Shown here: positions 60,796-64,000 of the stretch, in pieces | How the letters are laid out: each line of letters opens with the position of its first letter | How positions within the stretch are numbered: the first letter of the stretch is position 1 | Origin: Aselliscus stoliczkanus | Taxonomy: Eukaryota; Chordata; Mammalia; Chiroptera; Hipposideridae | Length of the DNA stretch: 64,000 bases | Assembly (NCBI GenBank): GCA_033961575.1 | Contig: CM066731.1 | Span: forward strand, 61,471,501 to 61,535,500 | Direction: 5' to 3' | The notes under the pieces: model-generated | Database searches by the model: none | What the model was told of the DNA's origin: nothing | The model's input: only the letters and a program-made list of their open reading frames with translations | Position numbers and translations under genes: made by a program

Positions 60796-62503
60796 CAGAG
60801 ACAGAGGGACAGACTGAGAAGGCTCATCTCGGCCACATCTTTCATTCACACAGGAGGCATTTTAGTCCTTGTCTTCCCAAAGGAATTGAACTCTCAGTGT
60901 ACACTGCCTGTTTCCTGTCCTAGCAGTGTCAGATACATTTTTCTCTGATGTGGATTTCTGTTAAACTCTACAGCAATATTTACCTTGTTTGGGGCTTGGC
61001 TTTCCTTGCCTAAAGCAGTATGTTTTGAAAACATTTATAATTGTGGGAGTGGGTGGAAAGAAGTGGTGGGGGGAGTAGAACATCCATATAATATATCTGC
61101 TCCTTCATCTTCACTAAAAATGAGGATAAGACCCACAGGAGGAACAGATTAGAATGGGCATGGAAAGCCATGTCTGTTGACCTCCTGATCGTGTAGACAG
61201 ATCATCCCGAGCTTGTATCCACTGGACTAAAAATTGACCTGAAAAGATCTCCACAGCACTGGAGAGCTTATTCTATGAAAATCTATTACACATTCTGTAA
61301 TTCCAGAGGAGCAGGTAGTTCGCAGTCAAACACAGGACCTTTGTTATCGCTGTTCTTTTATTTTGAACTGTGGGATCTCTGCTGTACAAGTGCTTCCTGT
61401 AGGAGATAATGTAACACCTGGAAACCCAAACTCTGTACACAGATGGGAAGGGGGAAACTTGCCTGTGAAGCAGTGTCTCCTGGTTTCCATCCACGGCATT
61501 CACGATGTCGCTGCTCCCAGAATAGGAAGATATCATCAATTTGACAATCTCAGTGGCTCCCTGTGTGGCAGCAAAATGAAGTGCTGTGCACTTCCCGTTC
61601 TGTGAAGTTAGGATACCAGAATCAATGTCTTAGCCCATTTAAGGATGTAACCTAAACTCAGCTGTGAGTTTTTTCTTCCCAGGTCAACAAAATCAAGGAA
61701 TACGGAATATACAATGAAGACTAGTCATCAGTTTCATCTACTGAAAAGAATCAGGATAAAAATCATAGCTAACAATTCTTCTTTCTTGCGATGTGACAGC
61801 TCTTGACAGCTTTGACAGTACTTCTGTCATTATCTGTATCATTGTCTTCCCTGGATCTGTGTGTGTGTGTGTTTTGTTTTTGGTAGCTTTCAAAATTCTT
61901 TACATAGATTGAAATTTGGGATATTCTCTTGTTCTGCTTCTACACAAACATCAGGAAATATCTATTTCAACCTAATTAACTATACAAGAGCTATAAAGCA
62001 TTTTGGAAACTAATTTATGACAGTTCTAAAATAAAAATATCATGTAGAATATGAATAAGTACCTCCATCAGTTCTAACTGGGCACCATTGTCCAGGCACA
62101 TTTTAATCATTTCCAAGTCACCACTTTGAACTGCCATGTGGAGAGGGCTGGCTTTCCCATTATTCACAAAGTTAATATGAGCTTGTCTGTTATATCCATT
62201 TTCTTCACCTTTAGAAGAAAATAATATTCAAAATAACAAATATTATAAATAAAATCAAATTTTTTAAAAACAGAAAGGACATTTAGATATACATAAAAAC
62301 CCATGTATAAATACTATTAAATGTTTTTCAAATTAATAGCATCCACCAGTATATGCTTCTTTCTAGTATATGATGTAGAAAAGACTCTACTCACCAAACT
62401 TTAGTATTATTTCCATGCATTTTTTGGCACCTGAAAAGGCAGCCTGGTGAATAGGATAACATCCCCACTTATTTGATTTACATGGCTTAGCTCCCTTATT
62501 TAA
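32071..62503 (-). CDS. TRPA1: TRPA1 cation channel, exons 5-27 (5' end outside window)
   Basis: Transient receptor potential ankyrin 1 is a Ca2+-permeable plasma-membrane channel of sensory neurons gated by electrophiles, irritants and temperature. Twenty-three exons join in phase to 935 codons plus TAG, matching human residues 185-1119. In order I see ankyrin repeats (exons 5-14), the Cys-rich linker and pre-S1 region (exons 15-18), S1 (19), S2 (20), S3-S4 (21), S4-S5 linker and S5 (22), pore helix with MLGDIN filter and most of S6 (23), TRP-like helix (24) and the C-terminal coiled coil (26-27). Glycosylation sequons NST and NET in the S1-S2 loop, the Ca2+-site residues E788/Q791/N805/E808, the S873-T874 pair, F909 and D915 are retained. 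No stop or frameshift, so it looks functional. Exons 1-4 and the promoter lie beyond position 64000. Odd points are changed reactive cysteines and one GC donor. Confidence 0.97.
32495..32640 (-). mobile_element. MIR-like fragment
   Basis: cacagaaaggttaagtgcat, gggccctgaactcaggtaag and an end in the reverse MIR layout. In TRPA1 intron 26. Confidence 0.6.
32914..33011 (-). CDS. TRPA1: TRPA1 exon 26
   Basis: 98 nt, 32 codons plus two bases. Contains IFCTQEARQEIPN and VEILKQKY, the start of the coiled coil. It is one residue shorter than human at its beginning and lacks human Cys1021. Acceptor tcccacag, donor gtatgt. Confidence 0.94.
33012..34590 (-). other. TRPA1: TRPA1 intron 25
   Basis: 1.6 kb. 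Contains a TG microsatellite (34166-34197). No repeat family or exon otherwise recognised. Confidence 0.8.
34166..34197. repeat. TG microsatellite
   Basis: About 15 TG units in TRPA1 intron 25. Confidence 0.93.
34591..34704 (-). CDS. TRPA1: TRPA1 exon 25
   Basis: 114 nt, 38 codons in phase 0. Contains VELHTNLEKKLPLWFLRKVD and ends RGIL. Acceptor cccattag, donor gtaagt. One residue longer than the recalled human exon. Confidence 0.95.
35160..35228 (-). CDS. TRPA1: TRPA1 exon 24 (end of S6, TRP-like helix)
   Basis: 69 nt, 23 codons in phase 0. Reads IGLAVGDIAEVQKHALLKRM then AMQ, continuing S6 into the TRP-like helix. Acceptor acttcag, donor gtaagt. Confidence 0.96.
35945..36055 (+). mobile_element. 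L2 LINE 3' fragment
   Basis: catgcccagggcttagaat, tacatagtaggcacatagaa, ctgctgaatgaatgaac. Confidence 0.6.
36362..36530 (-). mobile_element. MIR SINE fragment
   Basis: agccaacatttattgaatgt then agctcatttcatcctcacaa, reverse MIR order. In TRPA1 intron 23. Confidence 0.75.
37790..37990 (+). mobile_element. L2 LINE 3' fragment
   Basis: tcatatcatttatcatcctc, ttgttcaccattgtttccc, agcacctggatcagtgtctgg. Confidence 0.6.
38188..38370 (-). CDS. TRPA1: TRPA1 exon 23 (pore and S6)
   Basis: 183 nt, 61 codons in phase 0. Contains SIIQTFSMMLGDINYR, with the pore helix and selectivity-filter Gly914-Asp915, and S6 FTMFVPIVLMNLL. Acceptor ttctcag, donor gtaagt. Confidence 0.97.
38813..38942 (-). CDS. TRPA1: TRPA1 exon 22 (S4-S5 linker and S5)
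   Basis: 130 nt, one base completing Arg852 then 43 codons. Contains FENCGIFIVMLEVIMKTLLR and STVVFIFLLLAFGLSFYVLL. Asn855, the site of the human episodic-pain mutation, Cys856, and Ser873-Thr874 are kept. Acceptor tccctag, donor gtgaga. Confidence 0.97.
39745..39930 (+). mobile_element. MIR SINE fragment
   Basis: ggcatggtccctgaggtcgg, gagttacttaactcggtgct and aagattatgtgaaat. In TRPA1 intron 21. Confidence 0.65.
40092..40174. mobile_element. Mariner-type MITE
   Basis: About 83 bases in TRPA1 intron 21, TA-flanked, same terminal repeats and same orientation as the copy at 9421, differing at a handful of positions. Confidence 0.78.
40255..40468 (+). mobile_element. MER5A-type hAT element
   Basis: Contains tgctactggcatctagtggg, agaggccagggatg and gttgagagaatccctgg, all MER5A landmarks. 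In TRPA1 intron 21. Confidence 0.8.
40645..40814 (-). CDS. TRPA1: TRPA1 exon 21 (S3-S4)
   Basis: 170 nt, 56 codons plus two bases. Contains VEWIIYTTSIIFV (S3), WQCGAIAIYFYWMNFLLYLQ (S4). Asn805 and Glu808 are kept. Acceptor aaccccag, donor gtaaag. Confidence 0.97.
40815..42371 (-). other. TRPA1: TRPA1 intron 20
   Basis: 1.6 kb, AT-rich, with a CAA microsatellite near 41862 and a bat-type L1 3' end at 41929-42005. Confidence 0.8.
41929..42005 (-). mobile_element. L1 3' end, young type
   Basis: gattttattgagtttattgg and ggtgacattgaattatatag. In TRPA1 intron 20. Confidence 0.6.
42372..42461 (-). CDS. TRPA1: TRPA1 exon 20 (S2)
   Basis: 90 nt, 30 codons in phase 0. Contains the S2 helix CMILVFLSSIFGYCKE and ends IFQQ. 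Glu788 and Gln791, part of the intracellular Ca2+ site, are present. Acceptor tgtttcag, donor gtaaac. Confidence 0.96.
42725..42990 (-). mobile_element. L1 LINE 3' region
   Basis: actgtggtaaaatacatgta, tggcattgagtacattcaca, ccaccatctccaccatct and cagtccctggcagcc in reverse L1 order. In TRPA1 intron 19. Confidence 0.75.
43211..43373 (-). CDS. TRPA1: TRPA1 exon 19 (S1 and S1-S2 loop)
   Basis: 163 nt, one base completing Trp711 then 54 codons. Contains LAYGYRAHLLNLGSYC, the S1 helix PMTFLVVNI, and two N-glycosylation sequons NST and NET in the extracellular loop. Acceptor tttatag, donor gtattt. Confidence 0.97.
43895..44048 (+). mobile_element. tRNA-headed SINE, family B
   Basis: In TRPA1 intron 18. 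A box tggctcagttggttaagagc and B box ggttcgatgcc intact. Tail of taaaaa repeats; target-site duplication aaaaggaaataata. Confidence 0.9.
44075..44145 (-). CDS. TRPA1: TRPA1 exon 18
   Basis: 71 nt, 23 codons plus two bases. Contains MVQHNRIELLNHPVCKEYLL and ends at MK, keeping Cys703 and Lys710. Acceptor tttctcag. Donor gtgggt is chosen because it makes the Trp codon (TG plus G) with exon 19; the nearby gtatta would shift the frame. Confidence 0.95.
44640..44753 (-). mobile_element. tRNA-headed SINE, family A
   Basis: Full family A unit on the minus strand inside intron 17, flanked by tcaaa(a/g)ttaattttta duplications. Confidence 0.85.
44782..45240 (+). mobile_element. L1 5' UTR-like block
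   Basis: Opens gtcagcaagatggcggaatt followed by gaagccccagactctcc and ggacaggagacatcaacg. L1 promoters of several mammals begin this way. No ORF1 follows. Confidence 0.5.
45790..45995. mobile_element. hAT-type MITE
   Basis: Begins cagtgttgtcca and ends ttggacagcac, which are inverted repeats, around the T-rich centre ttttaactttatttaatttt. Recognised mammalian MER family; exact name not assigned. Confidence 0.6.
46805..46903 (-). CDS. TRPA1: TRPA1 exon 17 (residue 665 is Trp)
   Basis: 99 nt, 33 codons in phase 0. Contains IEYNFRYLQWPLECIRKK; human has Cys665 where this has Trp, and a Cys appears four residues later. One residue longer than human in the following variable stretch. Acceptor cctacag, donor gtaagt. 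Confidence 0.95.
47428..47487 (-). CDS. TRPA1: TRPA1 exon 16
   Basis: 60 nt, 20 codons in phase 0: begins VLLDFCVMPS and ends DKSCQDYH. Keeps Cys641 and Cys651 of the electrophile-sensing cluster. Acceptor cttcaaaag, donor gtaagt. Confidence 0.95.
48869..48969 (-). mobile_element. tRNA-headed SINE, family A
   Basis: Full family A unit in intron 15 with a 16-base target-site duplication ttaacatgcatttttt. Confidence 0.88.
49390..49515 (-). mobile_element. MIR fragment
   Basis: gaagctcagagaggtcaaat and gcggagccaggactgtccc. A short 12-base tandem (gggcagagcaag-like) lies inside. In TRPA1 intron 15. Confidence 0.6.
50513..50606 (-). CDS. TRPA1: TRPA1 exon 15 (residue 621 is Tyr)
   Basis: 94 nt, one base completing Arg604 then 31 codons. 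Contains WEECLKVFNHNSP, SNKYPV and EYLPECMK. The human reactive Cys621 is replaced by Tyr (TAC, plus-strand 50555-50557). Cys608 and Cys633 are kept. Acceptor tttttacag, donor gtaagc. Confidence 0.96.
50607..51976 (-). other. TRPA1: TRPA1 intron 14 with a cryptic exon
   Basis: 1.4 kb. At 51128-51194 there is an unannotated 67-nt segment flanked by tcatag and gtaagt on the minus strand. Otherwise no repeat recognised. Confidence 0.75.
51977..52143 (-). CDS. TRPA1: TRPA1 exon 14
   Basis: 167 nt, 55 codons plus two bases. Contains NTALHFAATEGHARAVALLL and KDVVLTTIRSK, the end of the ankyrin array. Acceptor ttcactcag, donor gtatgc. The CDS runs the whole exon although only its 3' half has an internal start-like codon. 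Confidence 0.96.
53056..53173 (-). CDS. TRPA1: TRPA1 exon 13
   Basis: 118 nt, one base completing Ser510 then 39 codons. Contains DHNGWTALHHASLGGYTQTM. The stretch LKYATDQRDEEG is one residue longer than I recall for human and has Tyr-Ala where human has Cys540. Acceptor tgagcag, donor gtaggt. Confidence 0.96.
53174..54744 (-). other. TRPA1: TRPA1 intron 12
   Basis: 1.6 kb. Contains a short AAC microsatellite near 53266 and a perfect TG/CA palindrome at 54363-54394. Nothing else recognised. Confidence 0.8.
54363..54394. repeat. Perfect TG/CA palindrome
   Basis: gtatggggtgtgtgt pairs with acacacaccccatac around two central bases. In TRPA1 intron 12. Confidence 0.85.
54745..54909 (-). CDS. 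TRPA1: TRPA1 exon 12
   Basis: 165 nt with phase 2 to 2 boundaries. Contains YGRINTCQRLLQD, keeping Cys462, and GMTPLHLAAKNGHDKVVQLL, a textbook ankyrin repeat. The intron before it is only 86 nt. Donor gtgagg. Confidence 0.96.
54996..55165 (-). CDS. TRPA1: TRPA1 exon 11
   Basis: 170 nt, 56 codons plus two bases. Contains DNDGCTPLHYACRQG, which keeps Cys414 and Cys421 of the human protein, and SPLHFAA. Acceptor cctatag, donor gtaagg. Confidence 0.96.
55234..55274. repeat. Perfect 17-bp inverted repeat (hairpin)
   Basis: tgattggattaagctgc pairs fully with gcagcttaatccaatca across a 7-base loop. It sits in TRPA1 intron 10, about 70 bases before the exon 11 acceptor. Confidence 0.85.
55350..55779 (+). 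mobile_element. Long composite SINE, family A head
   Basis: About 430 bases in TRPA1 intron 10. Head with B box ggttcggatcc, then a body in which the motif gggccagtga...gtcctctac occurs twice, suggesting a dimer, then an A-rich tail. Perfect 18-base duplication aaagatattgacaatatt at 55332-55349 and 55780-55797. Confidence 0.9.
56274..56374 (-). CDS. TRPA1: TRPA1 exon 10
   Basis: 101 nt, two bases completing Gly365 then 33 codons. Contains FGRNFLHLTVQQPYGLKNL and ends PEFMQ. Acceptor ttttttag, donor gtaaaa. Confidence 0.95.
56880..56975 (+). mobile_element. L2 LINE 3' fragment
   Basis: catcacctggcccaatgcct followed by ggcacaaaataggtaataaa. In TRPA1 intron 9. Confidence 0.55.
57023..57122 (-). 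CDS. TRPA1: TRPA1 exon 9
   Basis: 100 nt, 33 codons plus one base. Contains GADINSTDAEGRSPLLLATA, an ankyrin repeat start, and NIVNLLLSK. Acceptor tattttag, donor gtaccg. Confidence 0.95.
57123..58644 (-). other. TRPA1: TRPA1 intron 8
   Basis: 1.5 kb AT-rich intron. I recognise no repeat or gene in it. The region 57750-57980 has somewhat higher GC and a 77-codon plus-strand ORF without family features. Confidence 0.8.
58645..58693 (-). CDS. TRPA1: TRPA1 exon 8
   Basis: 49 nt, one base completing Arg315 then ASLFDHHELAEYLISV. Acceptor cttgcag, donor gtaatt. This is the smallest coding exon of the gene in the window. Confidence 0.95.
59620..59708 (-). mobile_element. MIR fragment
   Basis: gagagggtaagagacttgcc and gggctggaaccctacccg. 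In TRPA1 intron 7. Confidence 0.55.
60063..60192 (+). mobile_element. MER20-type fragment
   Basis: ggctacacattggaatcatt at the start and gatgattctaatgtgtggca near the end match MER20 landmarks. Confidence 0.6.
60755..60793. repeat. TG microsatellite
   Basis: About 19 TG units in TRPA1 intron 7. Confidence 0.95.
61463..61599 (-). CDS. TRPA1: TRPA1 exon 7 (GC donor)
   Basis: 137 nt, 45 codons plus two bases. Contains CTALHFAATQGATEIVKLM and ETLLH. Acceptor cttcacag. The donor is CAG followed by gcaagt, a GC rather than GT dinucleotide at 61462-61461. Only this cut gives Arg (AG plus G) and joins in frame to exon 8, so the GC donor is well supported. Confidence 0.94.
62063..62208 (-). CDS. TRPA1: TRPA1 exon 6
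   Basis: 146 nt, two bases completing Gly221 then 48 codons. Contains INFVNNGKASPLHMAVQSGD and MIKMCLDNGA, a full ankyrin repeat. Acceptor tctaaag, donor gtactt. Confidence 0.95.
62395..62503 (-). CDS. TRPA1: TRPA1 exon 5
   Basis: 109 nt, 36 codons plus one base. It starts LNKGAKPCKSNKWGC and contains PIHQAAF, an ankyrin repeat signature. Acceptor cctccag, donor gtgagt. It begins in phase 0 and corresponds to human residues 185-220. This is the first TRPA1 exon in the window. Confidence 0.95.
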
Positions 62504-64000
62504 CTGGAGGAAAAGAAAGAACAACAATAAAAATGTCAAATGACACAAGTTAAAGCCCACATCACAAGGATGGACAAGAATTTACATGCCTCTCCCAACT
62601 ATTCACTATTCTGTGCTTATGTGACACTACTACAGAAAAAAGCCTCGAATGATGAGAAATCTAGGTAAGAAGGTAATTTTGGAACAAGGCTAAGCTTCTG
62701 AAATATAGACAGTTTATTTTTTCCAAAGATGGGGTACCAATGTAGACAGGAAAACATCAATCTTGATACCCCAGAAAACTAAAGAAACTCAACCCATTTT
62801 TCAGTGGGATGAATGAGATATTTTTAACATGACTCCTCCTATACCCATTCTCAATTCCTTCTACAAATAAAGTGACACTATTTCCCAGAATCTTCTCCTT
62901 TTATTTATGTAAAATTGAGAAATGATTAGACCAGCACTTTTGTTAACTATGAGAATCAGGTATTTTCACTAATGGAAGTTCTCTGCTAAAAGATGTTGCA
63001 ATAATTGAATCATATATTACCCTGACCTCTGAGTCAATTCGTTTTCAATTATCATTTTCTATAGACCATTGGACTTCAGTTTCTTTTATTATCACTAAAG
63101 AAAAGATTGTGAAAAAGCAGAAAAATGTGAAGAAGCAAATATTACCTGTAATATCACCTTCTAGGGACAGCATTGGTTTACATTTTAGAACACAATATAT
63201 TTTTTGTCTCATTTCTTTGCAAAGGTAATTTTTATTTATATACAGTGTAACCATACTTTTCAAAAGTTTTTACTTAACAATATTCTTTAAAAATAGAATT
63301 TTATCAAGTACATATTCCATTTTAGGGTACACAAAACTTTATACAATGAATCTTACTAATTGGACTTCAATTGTTTTTGGGTTTTTTTTTTGTTTTCTCC
63401 CTGTGCTATATATAATACCACTGATGTGAAGATTAGGGATCACTTTAATCATCTCCTTGGGATGTATTCCAAGAATCGGAATCGGTGAGCAAAAAGTATT
63501 GACATCTACAGTGAATGAACTTCTCCAACTCATCAAAATTTTTCTAACACTGTGTAGCAACAAGATTTTTTCATCCTTCCAATGTAAGACATGAAAAAAA
63601 TATCTCAATGTTTTAACATGTTTCTCTTTGATTAGAGAAATTAGTTTAACTTTATAAATCCCTTGCCAATATTCTATGGAGTGCCATCTTATACATTTGT
63701 AAGAATACTTTATAGATAAATTGATGTCCATTTATAGTTAATAAATATATAGATATAATCATATGCTTTGTCTACTCAGGCTAATTGATTTGTTACAATC
63801 AAGTATTGAACTATCTGTATATTCTCTGCATAAAGCCAACAATGTATTTTGTGTTATTCCTTTAATTATTTTAATGAATTAATTGCTGGTATTTTTAAGA
63901 TTTTGCATTTATATTTATTTATACGGTGAAATTCATCTACATTTTTTTGGTGGGGGGAGCGCTCAAGTTTTGTAATTATTACTACATTTGCTTCATAAAA
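62504..64000 (-). other. TRPA1: TRPA1 intron 4 (partial)
   Basis: No sequence resembling exon 4 is found, so exon 4 must lie beyond the window. AT-rich; a T-rich tract near 63380 and no recognised repeat family. Confidence 0.7.

Larger units (their letters stand above)
58694..61462 (-). other. TRPA1: TRPA1 intron 7 (GC-AG)
   Basis: 2.8 kb. It opens with gcaagt and closes with ttgcag. Holds a MER20-like element, a MIR fragment, a TG microsatellite and otherwise unremarkable AT-rich sequence. Confidence 0.85.

Noticed and set aside
63339..63731. 130-codon minus ORF in intron 4, checked as a candidate TRPA1 exon
   Set aside because: Translation bears no resemblance to TRPA1 exon 4 or ankyrin repeats and lacks a suitable acceptor/donor pair.

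Overview
The window is mammalian nuclear DNA, most likely from a bat. It has long AT-rich non-coding stretches, GT-AG introns, and old pan-mammalian repeats (MIR, L2, L1, MaLR LTRs, MER5A, MER20). It also carries young tRNA-headed SINEs and a short mariner MITE that resemble bat lineage families. The bat assignment is inference from repeat style, not proven.

The only protein-coding gene I can support is TRPA1, on the minus strand. Exons 5 to 27 (family numbering) lie between 62503 and 32071 and join into 2808 coding bases: 935 codons plus a stop, with no frameshift or internal stop. All 22 splice junctions keep frame. Exons 1 to 4 and the promoter lie beyond 64000. The visible part corresponds to human residues 185 to 1119: most of the ankyrin array, the cysteine-rich coupling domain, S1 to S6 with the pore, the TRP-like helix and the C-terminal coiled coil. 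The reading is direct; residue numbers are from recalled knowledge of the human protein.

Positions 1 to about 30.8 kb are downstream of TRPA1. I find no intact coding gene there. This part holds a MaLR proviral remnant (2681-4184), another MaLR LTR (4811-5185), an LTR remnant swollen by a pyrimidine microsatellite (11879-12410), several SINEs with intact target-site duplications, MIR, L2 and L1 pieces, a small CpG-dense patch (19782-19934), a degenerate tandem array with a coding-like 26-codon period (24354-25046), and a possible processed pseudogene end (28394-30131). Positions 62504 to 64000 are intron 4.

The most interesting observation is in TRPA1. Several cysteines used by human TRPA1 to sense electrophiles are replaced: position 621 is Tyr, 665 is Trp (with a new Cys four residues on), and 540 is Tyr-Ala. 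Cys414, 421, 633, 641, 651 and Lys710 remain. The gene also has a GC-AG intron 7 and a cryptic exon in intron 14 whose inclusion would stop translation at once.
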